From Zoogloea sp. LCSB751 (GTDB lineage: Bacteria > Pseudomonadota > Gammaproteobacteria > Burkholderiales > Rhodocyclaceae), in the NCBI RefSeq assembly GCF_002028455.1, contig NZ_MWUM01000027.1, forward strand, positions 1 to 64,000: DNA of 64,000 bases, in the 5' to 3' direction. Positions 47,642 to 56,516 of the stretch are shown in pieces. The position numbers and the translations under genes were made by a program. How positions within the stretch are numbered: the first letter of the stretch is position 1; each line of letters begins with the position of its first letter. The notes below the pieces were generated by a model. That model was not told the origin of the DNA, did no database searches, and saw only the letters and a program-made list of their open reading frames with translations.

Positions 47642-48597
47642 ACCGGAATCAGCAGGGCTTCAGCCAGCGCCTTTCCGGCGAGCTCAACAGCCTCCCGCGC
47701 TTGCGGAAAAAACTTTCCGAGCGTGAAGAAGCCATGGACCATGCCTTCAAACTCATGGAAGCGGACCACCCCCCCCGCTTCGCGCAAGGCATCGGCGTAG
47801 GCACGCACATCGTCGGTAAGAGGGTCGCAGCCGGCGGCGATGAAAGTTGCCGGCGGTAGATCATCGAAACGCGGGGCCAGCAGCGGTGAAGCACGCCAGT
47901 CGCTCCAGTCCGAATCCGATGGCAGATACTTCTCGAAGAACCAGGCCAGGCTCTCGGTATCCAGAAAATAACCGTTGGCGTATGTTCGGCGGGAAGGGCG
48001 CTGACTGAGGATGTCGGTGCACGGGTAAATCAGCAACTGCAGCGCAGCCCGCGGACCACTTTCATTCCGCAATTGCAGCGCCGTCACGGCGCTCAGCGTG
48101 CCGCCCGCGCTATCGCCGGCCAGCGCAAAGCGCGCCGGATCGATACCCAGGACGCCCCCGTTCGCCAGCGACCAACTCACCGCCCGATGGGCATCCTCCA
48201 CAGCCCCCGGGAACGGGTGCTCCGGCGCCAGCCGGTAATCCACCGACAGCACGGCGCATTCACTGTGATTGGCCAGCTCGCGGCACAGCACGTCGTAGCT
48301 CGGAATGTTGCCAACACACCAGCCACCACCGTGGAAGTAGAAGACCAAGGGCAGCACGGCGTCCGGCCGCGCATGCAAGGGCCGGTACAGGCGCGCCATG
48401 ATCGCGCCGTCGCGGGCATGCAGACGCGGGATCGGCACATCGGTGACCGAAGCCACTGCCGGAGCTTCCGGCCGCAGCGCAAACTGCAATTTTTCAAAGG
48501 AATGACGGGCCTGATGCACATCCAGTTCATGGAAGCGCGGCGCTCCAACACGGTAAACCATGTCGAGCAAGGCCTTGGCTTGGGGATCAAGGGCCAT
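47638..48597 (-). CDS. alpha/beta hydrolase, HSL-type esterase
   Basis: 319-residue esterase/lipase of family IV. Oxyanion motif YFHGGGWCVGN, nucleophile elbow ALAGDSAGGTLSAV, acid in AAGCDPLTDDVRAYADAL and histidine in EGMVHGFFTLGK. No signal peptide. ATG 48597 (MALDPQAKALLDMVYR) is the typical N-terminus. Convergent with the cyclase gene. Confidence 0.93.
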   Translation of the reverse strand: MALDPQAKALLDMVYRVGAPRFHELDVHQARHSFEKLQFALRPEAPAVASVTDVPIPRLHARDGAIMARLYRPLHARPDAVLPLVFYFHGGGWCVGNIPSYDVLCRELANHSECAVLSVDYRLAPEHPFPGAVEDAHRAVSWSLANGGVLGIDPARFALAGDSAGGTLSAVTALQLRNESGPRAALQLLIYPCTDILSQRPSRRTYANGYFLDTESLAWFFEKYLPSDSDWSDWRASPLLAPRFDDLPPATFIAAGCDPLTDDVRAYADALREAGGVVRFHEFEGMVHGFFTLGKFFPQAREAVELAGKALAEALLIPV

Positions 48598-48754
48598 GGG
48601 ACTCTGCACAGGGGCAAAACGGCGAAGCAGGAAGCGGATCACCCAGGATCCACAAACGCCCCACTCGGTAAAATTGAGCCGCAACCTACCGTTACGGAAG
48701 CTACGGATGAAAACAAAAGCAAATCATTCAAAGACTTGCATCCACAGCCCCATT

Positions 48755-50023
48755 CTACCCGACTTGACGTTGGCCGTAGCGCTCAAGCCCAAGGCCCGAC
48801 ATGTCGATCTCCGGCACGCGCCCGGAGAGCAGATCCGCGATCACCCGCCCCGTTCCCGCCGCCATCGTCCACCCCAGCGTGCCATGACCTGTACTTAGAT
48901 AAAGATTAGGCAGAGGCGTCGCCCCCAGCACCGGCGTCCCATCCGGCGTCATCGGCCGCAAACCCGTCCAGAACTCTGCCCGGGAGAGATCTCCGCCCTG
49001 CCCAAACAGGTCGCCGGCAACATACTCCAGCGTCCGGCGACGTGCCGTCCGCAGATCGAGGTTGAAACCGGCCAGCTCGGCCATACCGCCCACCCGGATG
49101 CGGTCCCCCAGACGGGTGACTGCCACCTTGTGCAGCTCGTCCATCACCGTCGACTCCGGAGCCCCTGACGGATCGATGATGGGTACGGTCAGGGAATAAC
49201 CCTTGACCGGATAAATCGGTAGATCGATTCCCGACGGCTTCAGCAGGGCTGAGGAATAACTGCCGAGAGCCACCAGATAGGCATCCGCGCGCTCGATGCC
49301 AACTCCGGCCGCCACACCCGCCACCTGACCGCCCTCCACGTGCAATGCAGTGATGGGCACATCGAACCGAAACCGAACCCCGAGCCTTTCAGCCATTTCC
49401 GCCAGGCACCGGGTAAATTTGAAGCAGTCGCCGGTTTCATCTCCTGGCAGCCACAAACCACCGACAAGCTTGTCGCGAACCCGACCTAATGCGGGCTCCC
49501 TTGCGACACACCCCTCCCTATCCAACAGCGCAAACGGCACACCATAACGCTCGAGGATCGCCATGTCCGACCCCGCTGCATCCATCTGCTGTTGCTGACG
49601 GAACACCTGCAGCGTGCCACGGGCACGGTCGTCATAGGCTATCCCCGTTTCCGCGCGCAACTGGCGCAGGCAATCACGACTGTACTCGGCCAGACGCAGC
49701 ATGCGCGCCTTGTTGCGCGCATAGGCGTTCGCATCGCAGTTGCCGAGCAACTTGAACAACCAGCTCCACAGACTCGGATCCAGGCGCGGGCGCAGGACCA
49801 GCGGGCGGTGCTCCATCAGCAACCACTTGATTACCTTGGCCAGCATGCCCGGCACGGCCCAAGGCGCCGCATAACCCGGTGACACCTCACCCGCATTCGC
49901 ATAACTGGTCTCCAGCGCAACACCCGAGCGGCGCTCCAGCACCGTGACTTCATGCCCAGCCCTGGCCAGAAAGTAGGCACAGGACACACCTATCGTACCG
50001 CCACCCAGAACAAGGACCTTCAT
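48755..50023 (-). CDS. dadA: D-amino acid dehydrogenase
   Basis: 422-residue FAD enzyme oxidising D-amino acids (mainly D-alanine) to keto acids, membrane associated. FAD motif VLGGGTIGVSCAYFLARAGH, family block TSYANAGEVSPGYAAPWAVP, and C-terminal FWTGLRPMTPDGTPVLGATP. ATG 50023 has GGAGAGG upstream. It is the last core-type gene before the island junction. Confidence 0.95.
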   Translation of the reverse strand: MKVLVLGGGTIGVSCAYFLARAGHEVTVLERRSGVALETSYANAGEVSPGYAAPWAVPGMLAKVIKWLLMEHRPLVLRPRLDPSLWSWLFKLLGNCDANAYARNKARMLRLAEYSRDCLRQLRAETGIAYDDRARGTLQVFRQQQQMDAAGSDMAILERYGVPFALLDREGCVAREPALGRVRDKLVGGLWLPGDETGDCFKFTRCLAEMAERLGVRFRFDVPITALHVEGGQVAGVAAGVGIERADAYLVALGSYSSALLKPSGIDLPIYPVKGYSLTVPIIDPSGAPESTVMDELHKVAVTRLGDRIRVGGMAELAGFNLDLRTARRRTLEYVAGDLFGQGGDLSRAEFWTGLRPMTPDGTPVLGATPLPNLYLSTGHGTLGWTMAAGTGRVIADLLSGRVPEIDMSGLGLERYGQRQVG

Positions 50024-50269
50024 CGCCAGCGCCTCTCCCGAATCCATGAGAGCAATGCCAACCGGATGCACCACAGACAAGACGGCACACCCCGGACTGA
50101 CCAGGAGCCAGAACATAAGCAAATCTGAGACCAGCCCAGGAAAGAAAGGCGGACTGACGCCCGTGGACCAATCTACGGCCACAAGCAAAAAGGAACGGCT
50201 GTGCCCAACCCAAACCCGACCACCTTGCGACAAGTCGTTGATTAGGCAAAGGAAATGGACTAAAAGCGG

Positions 50270-50290
50270 GAGTATTGCTAGAGTATTGCT
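50270..50290. repeat. 11-bp-period direct repeat at island junction
   Basis: GAGTATTGCT occurs at 50270-50279 and 50281-50290, touching the CCA end of the tRNA fragment. Could be recombinase arm or core-type sites. Confidence 0.6.
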
Positions 50291-50346
50291 GGTGCCGGGA
50301 GAGGGACTCGAACCCTCACACCTTGCGGCGGCGGATTTTGAATCCG
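50290..50346 (-). other. 3' half of tRNA-Leu(CAA); island attachment-site scar
   Basis: On the minus strand: anticodon loop with CAA (50338-50340) in the stem GGATT…AATCC, a long variable arm, T-arm GAGGG-TTCGAGT-CCCTC, acceptor 3' strand TCCCGGC and ACCA. The 5' acceptor strand and the D-arm (canonical GGTAGACGC-like loop) are missing; the sequence upstream cannot form a normal acceptor or D-stem. Such 3' fragments are left at the far end of elements that integrate at the anticodon loop of a tRNA gene. By its orientation the element lies to the right, and the intact tRNA should be at its other end, outside the window. A full but badly degraded tRNA gene is less likely. Confidence 0.8.
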
Positions 50347-50578
50347 AATTACCCCCGCACCAACAGCGGCATCCAGAACCTAAGCCTTTGAAAATAAATA
50401 AAACTCTATACCTAGCGTTCCCACACTTTACCAGCAGTTACCGAGCTAAGTGCTGCAAAAGTGCTGCATGCGCCAGAAAATGCCATAGGGGTATTTGAGT
50501 AGTTCTGGGTAAGTATGGGGTATGCGTCGGCCTATACTGATTGCAGTCACGTGATTGCATACCCCAGAGCATGGCACC
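50347..50578. other. AT-rich junction region with short repeats
   Basis: No gene. AGTGCTGCA repeats at 50449 and 50460. GGGGTAT occurs at 50488 and 50517, and inverted as ATACCCC at 50559. GGGGTATGC (50517-50525) and GCATACCCC (50557-50565) form a 9-bp inverted repeat just before the HTH gene. The layout suits excisionase-type binding sites. Confidence 0.5.
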
Positions 50579-50860
50579 GTGGAACAACTCCTCACCCCTA
50601 AAACACTCGCCGCCGCCCTTGGTCTAGCAGAACAAACCATCTACAACCGCCACTCTACCGGTGGCAACCTCCCTCCAGCCATCAAAGTGGGGCGACTGCT
50701 TCGTTTCCGCCCCACGGACGTTGAAGCCTGGCTCGAGCGACAGCAGCACCCCCTGCCCTCATCCACAGTCTCCTGCGTACAGTCCGAAACCAATGCGCCT
50801 CGTCGGCGGCGAGGACGCCCCACGAAAGCAGAAGAAATCGCCGCCAGGCGCCCGCACTGA
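50579..50860 (+). CDS. AlpA/excisionase-like HTH protein
   Basis: 93 residues with a MerR-like winged helix: LLTPKTLAAALGLAEQTIYN then LPPAIKVGRLLRFRPTDVEA, the AlpA/excisionase pattern. A basic tail RRRRGRPTKAEE follows. Position next to the att scar suggests a recombination-directionality or island-regulatory role. Starts GTG 50579; TTG 50555 is an alternative. Confidence 0.75.
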   Translation: MEQLLTPKTLAAALGLAEQTIYNRHSTGGNLPPAIKVGRLLRFRPTDVEAWLERQQHPLPSSTVSCVQSETNAPRRRRGRPTKAEEIAARRPH

Positions 50861-51172
50861 AATCTCTTACTCCGCTACAAGCGACAGCTCCGGCCGAAGC
50901 CCGGGCTGCGCTCCTGCACGAGAATGCGGTGGGACCAACCCACGCGGGGTAAGACGAGCGAGCCCTGCAGTCATCCACCAACCACAGGAACAATCCGGAC
51001 CTGCAAACCACCCTGCCCCTGTTGTGATGAGGACAACTATGAGCAGCAGCCCCAAAGCCAGCTAAAATTTGACGCAACGGGGCCATCTCAGATGGCCCGA
51101 GTTAAACGCTCACTTGACCGAACCAGTTCTCCCACGACGTCCACGCCGCACTTACTGCACCGACGAGCTGCA
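50861..51172. other. no convincing gene
   Basis: Open frames are present on both strands, but none has a good ribosome site or a protein-like composition. No repeats or RNA signals seen. Confidence 0.5.
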
Positions 51173-51361
51173 CTAAGGCCTCACATTCGACCCGCAGCAC
51201 AGGGCTACGCCAAGCGTCACCTGCAGCTCAATCCTGCCGTCATTCATCACTGGCTCGTCTTTGAAATCGACGTTCCCGCGGCAGCACTTGTATGGGAGCA
51301 CTTCAATCTGCCGACCCAAAACGGGATAGCAGTCAATCCTGCCAACGCCCACGCGCATCAC
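51173..51361 (-). CDS. small hypothetical protein coupled to HAD-fusion gene
   Basis: 62-residue frame starting 2 bases after the stop of the HAD-fusion gene (GTG 51361 or ATG 51358). The sequence VLGRQIEVLPYKCCRGNVDF has three nearby cysteines overall. No family recognised, and real status is uncertain. Confidence 0.4.
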   Translation of the reverse strand: MMRVGVGRIDCYPVLGRQIEVLPYKCCRGNVDFKDEPVMNDGRIELQVTLGVALCCGSNVRP

Positions 51362-51363
51362 GG

Positions 51364-52356
51364 CTAACTTGAGGAACCCGCTTTACTCATGACTCCACGC
51401 TCGGCGGACCACGCCTCTGCCACGCAACGAACTTGGTCATGTCTACCCGATGACAAAGCTTCGACGAGCGTCAATCCTCCAAGCACTCCGTGTGCTTTGT
51501 TCCAGAAAACGAACTTGGCCACCACATCATCACCTTGAAGTGCCTGGCAAACGTACTTGACGGCCTCAGCCGGCAGTCTAGCGAACACAGCAGGGTAATA
51601 ACGATGCTCGCCAACCTCGATAGAGAAAACGTCACCGCGCCGCCGTGCATCGTCAATCGCCTGTTGTGTGCTTCCCCAAGCCTCTGCAAGCATCGCCGGC
51701 GTCATGAGCACCCCATCCGTCACCCACTGAAGTCGAATCTCCTCACCTTGGCGTAGGAGCGCGGTCCACGCACTGACTTCATCAACATCGCTCTGCTGTG
51801 GCTCGGGAGGAGCAGTGTGTGCGTAGCCAAATGCCGGGGTTGCGCCAACATTTTCTGAGAACAGCCACGCGAGCTTCGAACGCAGCTCATTCTGAACTGC
51901 GACTGCCCCTAGCCCAAGAAGCGGGTCACAGAGCACCAACCTATCTCGATGCTCAGAAGGCCACCCTTCCCCACTGTCGTCAATCGCCAACCATCGACGA
52001 TGAGCATGTCGCTTCACGTCGCCAAGAATCTGCGCGTACCGCGGGAATAGCTCCCAGCCGCGCGGGCAGTGCGCATGCCAAGTCGCACTGATGACCCGCC
52101 TGCGCAATCCCTCGGCCAGCCAGCTACGTGCCTCACCAACCCCTAATACCCGAGCCCAGCTAGTCGAGAGCACGATTCTCAAGCTTGGGTACGGAGCCAG
52201 GATGTCCTCGAGTAGTGATGCCCACTCGAACAGACAAAACCCATCCATCCTGAGAACGATTTTGTCTCCGACCCGATAAACCTCGTCAGGGTGAAGAACG
52301 CCATCGAAGTCGAGGAACAGGACAGGAACGTCTGGGTCTCGCCCTTGGCGCGTCAC
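51364..52356 (-). CDS. HAD-like domain fused to ParS/MbcA-like C-terminal domain
   Basis: 330 residues. The N-terminal ~160 resemble the HAD domain of Swiss-army-knife RNA-repair proteins: VPVLFLDFDGVLHPDEVYR, LRIVLSTSWARVLGV and RRWLAIDDSGEGWP. The C-terminal ~120 contain an HTH-like helix (AMLAEAWGSTQQAIDDARRR) and an end (FWNKAHGVLGGLTLVEALSS) that resembles the toxin-binding domain of Xre/MbcA/ParS antitoxins. I chose GTG 52356 because GGGAGG lies 8 bases upstream. Domain names are by motif only; the combination is unusual. May be a defence or RNA-repair component of the island. Confidence 0.75.
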   Translation of the reverse strand: MTRQGRDPDVPVLFLDFDGVLHPDEVYRVGDKIVLRMDGFCLFEWASLLEDILAPYPSLRIVLSTSWARVLGVGEARSWLAEGLRRRVISATWHAHCPRGWELFPRYAQILGDVKRHAHRRWLAIDDSGEGWPSEHRDRLVLCDPLLGLGAVAVQNELRSKLAWLFSENVGATPAFGYAHTAPPEPQQSDVDEVSAWTALLRQGEEIRLQWVTDGVLMTPAMLAEAWGSTQQAIDDARRRGDVFSIEVGEHRYYPAVFARLPAEAVKYVCQALQGDDVVAKFVFWNKAHGVLGGLTLVEALSSGRHDQVRCVAEAWSAERGVMSKAGSSS

Positions 52357-52750
52357 GTTAGGCACCTCCCGAGTGCTGGCAGGTGGTCCCACGAGAAATC
52401 ACCATCAAACGCTTGCAACCCCATACCTTCCCTTTCTGCATGACGCTATCGCATGCGGGCCCTGACGGCCGTCTTCGCGGGGCGTTGTCTTTCCACGCAG
52501 TTGAGTGTGGCCAGTAGCCGCTCTCGCCGGGCGCAGTAGCTCTCCAGCGCCAAGGAACAGTCACGGCCGATAAAGGTGGAACTGGAACCTCGGTAATCAC
52601 TCACCCCCTCCGATTGCTCAAGCCCTTCACCTTCCCCATCTCGTCACCGTCTATCCCAACCTCTCCTGCGCGGTGATAGACGTGTGACCAGCGGCATCAG
52701 GCTACCCGACCATCGCCACAAGCACAATGGCATAACGTGCAATGCCTCTT
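52357..52750. other. no gene seen
   Basis: 394 bases without a credible coding frame; no hairpin with T-run noticed. The HIT promoter begins at its right edge. Confidence 0.5.
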
Positions 52751-52779
52751 TTGTCAAGCTAGGACTATGCCAATAAAAC
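52751..52779 (+). promoter_or_regulatory. promoter before HIT gene
   Basis: -35 TTGTCA (52751-52756), 17-base spacer, -10 TAAAAC (52774-52779); start codon 22 bases on. Confidence 0.55.
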
Positions 52780-52800
52780 CAATATGGATATGCTGCACCT

Positions 52801-53191
52801 ATGAATGCACTGCCCTGTCCGTTTTGCTCCCTTCCCCCCTGAGCGCATCGTCGGCCAAAACGAGTTCGGAATCTGGATTTGCGACGGCTTTCCGGTCTCA
52901 GCCGGGCATAGCCTCATCATTCCGAAACGACATGTCGGCTCGTTCTTTGAGGTGAGCCCTGCTGAGCGTGAGGGCTTGCTGGAGCTGCTTGACCAAGCCA
53001 AAGCCGCGGTGGATGCGGCGCACCGACCAGATGGCTACAACATCGGCATCAATGACGGCGCAGCCGCGGGCCAGACCGTCCCCCACCTCCATCTCCACCT
53101 GATTCCTCGCTTCCTGAGCGATGTCGCCGACCCTCGCGGCGGTGTCCGTTGGGTCATCCCCGAGAAAGCGGATTACTGGTCGGGACGCTAG
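52801..53191 (+). pseudogene. HIT-family hydrolase with N-terminal frameshift
   Basis: The histidine-triad motif HLHLHLIPR and the body (PVSAGHSLIIPKRHVGSFFE) mark a HIT nucleotide hydrolase. From ATG 52801 the reading is MNALPCPFCSLPP, the usual CPFC zinc-type start, but a run of six C (52834-52839) puts TGA at 52840. Removing one C joins it in frame to GERIVGQNEFG-type HIT sequence. The downstream frame can be opened from ATG 52805 but gives an unnatural N-terminus. Either a real frameshift, a phase-variable tract or a base-calling error. Confidence 0.8.
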
Positions 53192-53788
53192 GTTGCCGCC
53201 CCGAGAGCCCCCTCTCCTGAAGCCCAACTGCAGTTCTTATCAAAGCTGCAGCGACTGTTCGCCGAAGGGGATTTCACGGCGACCTACAAGTTCGCACTGC
53301 GGATGGCACTTGCCGACCTTGCCATTGAATTTGGTGCTGACGACGGTGACGACTTGATGTTGGCCAACAGGCACATCGGAGAACGCTTCATCTCCCTTTA
53401 CTGGAAGCATGGACAGCCCTACAGCACGGGCCTACCTGGCAGCGTCTCTGATGTTCTGGTCCAGAACAAAGGCGCTCAGGCTGCCGTGGTGTCTGCCATC
53501 AGTGCTTTCCGTTCAAACAGCCCCATAACGTCACCGCAAGCGGCCGCCAGCCTTCCGGGCTATCAAGCTCTCGTCAGTGCCGTTACGGCCACAGTCTCAG
53601 CGCAAGCTCTCAAATACCTGCAGAACTTCGGGGGAGGTACTGACGAGTTCTTTTTCGAGCGAGCCAGTGCGGGAAGAATCCGCCTCAAACCGGGCATCGC
53701 CTACTGCCTGCGACGTTTCTATCCGCTCATCCAGCAGTTGGCTCGCACGCACTGGATTGACCACATAAAGCAGAACGGGCGCACCTAG
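53192..53788 (+). pseudogene. HNH-endonuclease-type gene lacking the HNH domain
   Basis: In the HIT frame after its TAG, translation continues as LQFLSKLQRLFAEGDFTATY and ALADLAIEFGADDGDD, then FGGGTDEFFFERASAGRIRL and QQLARTHWIDHIKQN. This resembles the N-terminal domain of a group of HNH endonucleases; their C-terminal CxxC…HNH part is absent here. No start codon precedes it until ATG 53303, in the middle of the domain. Probably a remnant ended by a rearrangement at ~53.78 kb. Confidence 0.65.
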
Positions 53789-53913
53789 TTTGGCCAGTGC
53801 TTCGCTAGCAGCGGGTGAGCGATTCCGACGCTGAACTGATGTCCGGCCTGAAGCAGACGGGTCCCCATTCGGCTTCCCATCGCACCCAAACCCAAAAAGG
53901 CAATGTTTGACAT
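53785..53913 (-). pseudogene. N-terminal stub of an NAD(P)-binding 3-hydroxyisobutyrate dehydrogenase-like gene
   Basis: 43-codon frame starting MSNIAFLGLGAMGSRMGTRL, the Rossmann GxGxMG start of the HIBADH/6PGDH family, then LLQAGHQFSV. After about 31 residues family similarity stops and a stop codon follows. It lies 13 bases downstream of the SRPBCC gene on the same strand, so they were once an operon. Confidence 0.75.
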
Positions 53914-53926
53914 TCGTTCCCCCTAT

Positions 53927-54448
53927 TCATTGCGCAGTCAGCTTGGCTTGGCGAGCCGCGGCCACCATGCCGTCCAGCCAGTCCTGATGGCCGTTAATCA
54001 TCGGATTCGGTTTGGCTTGGGCCAGTGCCTGCGCTGGTTTGCCGACCTGGGTCTCCTGTGTCAGGATGCGCACACGACCAGCCGATAGCTCCTCAATCAC
54101 CCAGGCATGGTGAACATCAAGACGGTCGTCTGATGTTGAACCCGCCCAGCCATGCCAGGCGATTCGTGCTGCTTGACCGACGACTGGCGCAACGTGCTCA
54201 ACGACCTGGGCTTCAACGGGGAAACCGAAGGTTTCGAAATAGAAACGGTCACCCTGGGTCAGTTCCGGCCCCTTGCCATCGTAGAAGCGGGTATTGGCTG
54301 AGTTGGCGTAATAGGTTGGCCACAGGTGCGGTGTGTTCAGGAAGGGCCAAAGTTCCTCGACAGTCAGTCCGGTAACGATGACTTCGTTGGAACAGTAGTT
54401 GTCGGTGAACCCGGGTACATAGCCGGCCGGCCAAAGAATGTCGCTCAT
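53927..54448 (-). CDS. SRPBCC (START/AHSA-like) domain protein
   Basis: 173 residues of the ligand-binding SRPBCC fold: VTGLTVEELWPFLNTPHLWP, then GDRFYFETFGFPVEAQVVE and HHAWVIEELSAGRVRILTQE. ATG 54448 has GAGGAAAG upstream. Divergent from a LysR gene, which likely controls it; the downstream dehydrogenase partner is now a stub. Confidence 0.85.
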   Translation of the reverse strand: MSDILWPAGYVPGFTDNYCSNEVIVTGLTVEELWPFLNTPHLWPTYYANSANTRFYDGKGPELTQGDRFYFETFGFPVEAQVVEHVAPVVGQAARIAWHGWAGSTSDDRLDVHHAWVIEELSAGRVRILTQETQVGKPAQALAQAKPNPMINGHQDWLDGMVAAARQAKLTAQ

Positions 54449-54564
54449 GGTGCTTTCCTCAATCATGTCGTGGCAAAAGTGCCGATGGAGCGCACTTTAC
54501 TTTCAACATTGAGAAGAATAAATCGCCATAAAATCACATTACTTGTTACGCGAACGAACAAATA

Positions 54565-55488
54565 ATGCGTACTTTCGATACCACTCAGGTCGGCAGCATC
54601 GAGCTCTTTTGCAAAGCTGCCGAACTGGGCAGTTTTTCGGCGGCCGCTGAGGCGTTGGGGCTGACGCCGGCTTCGGTTAGTCGCTCCATCAAGCGTCTGG
54701 AGGAGCGGCTGGGTGTGCGACTCTTCTCGCGGACGACACGTAACGTAAGGCTCACCAGTGAGGGCGAACTCTATTGGCAGGAATGCCGGCAGGCACTGGA
54801 GCAGATTGCCGAGGCTGAACGGGCCATCACTGGGAATCAGAAAGTCCCCAGCGGGCTGCTCCGTATTAGCGTTGGGACGCTGTACGCCAACTACCGCTTA
54901 CTGCCCATACTTCACCATTTCACCACGACATATCCGCAGATTGAATTGGAACTGAGTCTATCCAACCGGGTAGCCGACATTGTCGATGAAGGGTATGACC
55001 TGGCTATCCGGATTGGTACGCTGCAGGACTCGCGCCTGATTGCACACAAGTTGGAAGATGCGACGGTGGGCATCTTTGCGACACCAGATTACCTTGCTCG
55101 CAAAGGCGTACCCGAAAACCTTGATGATTTGGTCAAGCACGATTGCCTACAATTCATTTTACCGAGCACTGGACGCGCCATGCCCTGGATTCTGAAGATG
55201 CCGGACGGGCAGGACTTGGATTATGTATTCCGTAGCCGTTTCCGGTTGCTCGACGATGCGCTTGGCTGCATCAGTTGGGGCAACGCAGGAGGCGGGTTAT
55301 TCCAGACTTATCACTTTATTGCGGGACCGGCAGTGGCGCGCGGCGAATTGGTAGAAGTGCTGCACAGGTATGGCGGGAGGTCGCGGCAGTTCTCTGTCAC
55401 GTATCCACAGAACAGGCATTTGTCTGCGAGGGTGAGGGCGTTTGTGGATTTCATGCTGGAGAGGCTTCGCTACCCAGCCAGGGCTTAG
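54565..55488 (+). CDS. LysR-family transcriptional regulator
   Basis: 307 residues. N-terminal HTH (LFCKAAELGSFSAAAEALGL, TPASVSRSIKRLEERLGVRL) and a periplasmic-binding-like effector domain (LLRISVGTLYANYRLLPIL, DLAIRIGTLQDSRLIAHKLE). Belongs to the CrgA/PA-type subgroup. Divergent with the SRPBCC gene across a 116-base gap that should hold its operator. Confidence 0.94.
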   Translation: MRTFDTTQVGSIELFCKAAELGSFSAAAEALGLTPASVSRSIKRLEERLGVRLFSRTTRNVRLTSEGELYWQECRQALEQIAEAERAITGNQKVPSGLLRISVGTLYANYRLLPILHHFTTTYPQIELELSLSNRVADIVDEGYDLAIRIGTLQDSRLIAHKLEDATVGIFATPDYLARKGVPENLDDLVKHDCLQFILPSTGRAMPWILKMPDGQDLDYVFRSRFRLLDDALGCISWGNAGGGLFQTYHFIAGPAVARGELVEVLHRYGGRSRQFSVTYPQNRHLSARVRAFVDFMLERLRYPARA

Positions 55489-55629
55489 TGCTGATTTGCC
55501 TATACTCCGACCGCTTTCAAAGCAAACCGGCCATTTAGACGTCTCAATCTGCACTTGGCTGACAGTCAGCTGGTGGCCGAAAGGAGACAACTTTGCCGGA
55601 GTGGGAAGGCAAGGAGCCGGAGTCCAGCC

Positions 55630-55851
55630 TCATAGACATTCACTCAGCGACAGCACCTGAACTTCGGCACGGAAGCGCCGTGCCGCCCTTTCTGCCACAT
55701 CCAACGCCTCAGGCGACAAATTCCCAGCCAGCAAGCGCGCATCCTCATGCCCTGTGGCGATGGCATACAGATACTGACCTGCCGCCTGTGAAGCACGGGG
55801 CGAGAGGACGGGCCCAACAGCAATAGCATCATCCCATTCGCACCGTCGCAA
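55630..55851 (-). CDS. possible small hypothetical protein
   Basis: 73-residue frame (TTG start) with LLAGNLSPEALDVAERAARR, helical and plausible, but no good ribosome site. No family recognised. Confidence 0.3.
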   Translation of the reverse strand: MRRCEWDDAIAVGPVLSPRASQAAGQYLYAIATGHEDARLLAGNLSPEALDVAERAARRFRAEVQVLSLSECL

Positions 55852-55980
55852 AACTGAACGCAGTCACGCCGGAGTCAGCGGCAGCCCTTCTTGAAGCTCC
55901 CCTCGCGCTTCTTTCATTGCAGCCCGTTCATACAGTGCGATGACGCACGCCACTTTCCCCGCCGGCAAGGGCGGCAGCGA

Positions 55981-56079
55981 ACGGTCTCAAGAGACCGTTT
56001 CGAAGTCATCGAACGTTTAGACCACACAGCGATTCAATCAGACGCGCTACTGAAGCACCTGGCTTCGCGGGGCCACTAA
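55981..56079 (+). pseudogene. C-terminal remnant of the VIERLEHTA small-protein family
   Basis: Reads TVSRDRFEVIERLDHTAIQS up to a stop at 56079, matching the C-terminal half of the two fuller copies at 56112-56312 and 58963-59166. The N-terminal YRFCVREK part is missing. An exact inverted repeat ACGGTCTC-AA-GAGACCGT (55981-55998) lies at the breakpoint. Confidence 0.6.
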
Positions 56080-56111
56080 GAACCCTAGAGCGCCCCTGCC
56101 CGCAGGCTACG

Positions 56112-56312
56112 TTACGAGAGCCCGGAGAGGGCCTCGTTCAACCGGGCGTTACGCGCCGTATGCTCTAGCCGCTCGATAACCTCATACCGTTCGCGAGCGA
56201 CGGTCTCACTGAGGTGACCGCGCGTGATAAAAATGGGGCGACTCTTTTCTGGACGGTCCTGGGTTAGCTTTTCTCGCACACAGAAACGATAGACAAGTTC
56301 ATCAACCATCAT
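56112..56312 (-). CDS. unknown small protein, VIERLEHTA family copy 1
   Basis: 66 residues: N-terminal DELVYRFCVREK, then IFITRGHLSETVARERYEVI and ERLEHTA. GAGG lies 6 bases before the ATG pair. It shares with the copy at 58963: xYRFCVREK, FITR, LSExVARER and VIERLEHTA. I know no family like it. No membrane segment or signal. Island-borne. Confidence 0.75.
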   Translation of the reverse strand: MMVDELVYRFCVREKLTQDRPEKSRPIFITRGHLSETVARERYEVIERLEHTARNARLNEALSGLS

Positions 56313-56516
56313 TGCTTACCTCGATGCAGTGCTCGCCCAAACGGGTGCTTTCGGCTCGGGCCAAGCCAAGCTGGAAGTATACGTCTCACTACCCATCCTG
56401 GTCATTGTGACGTGCACGTCATGTTCTTATGCCTGGAAAAGTACCGGCCGCAGAGGCTTCTCCAGGCGAAGTTCACGCTCAGCCCATCACGGCACAGCCC
56501 CCTCCGCTGCAGAAGG

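Noticed and set aside
50290..50371. Complete tRNA-Leu gene
   Set aside because: Only four to five acceptor pairs can form and the D-arm lacks conserved bases, so a 3' fragment is the better reading.
50661..51367. Plus-strand frames of 134 and 147 residues
   Set aside because: No ribosome site, Pro/Thr/His-rich composition and no protein-like pattern.
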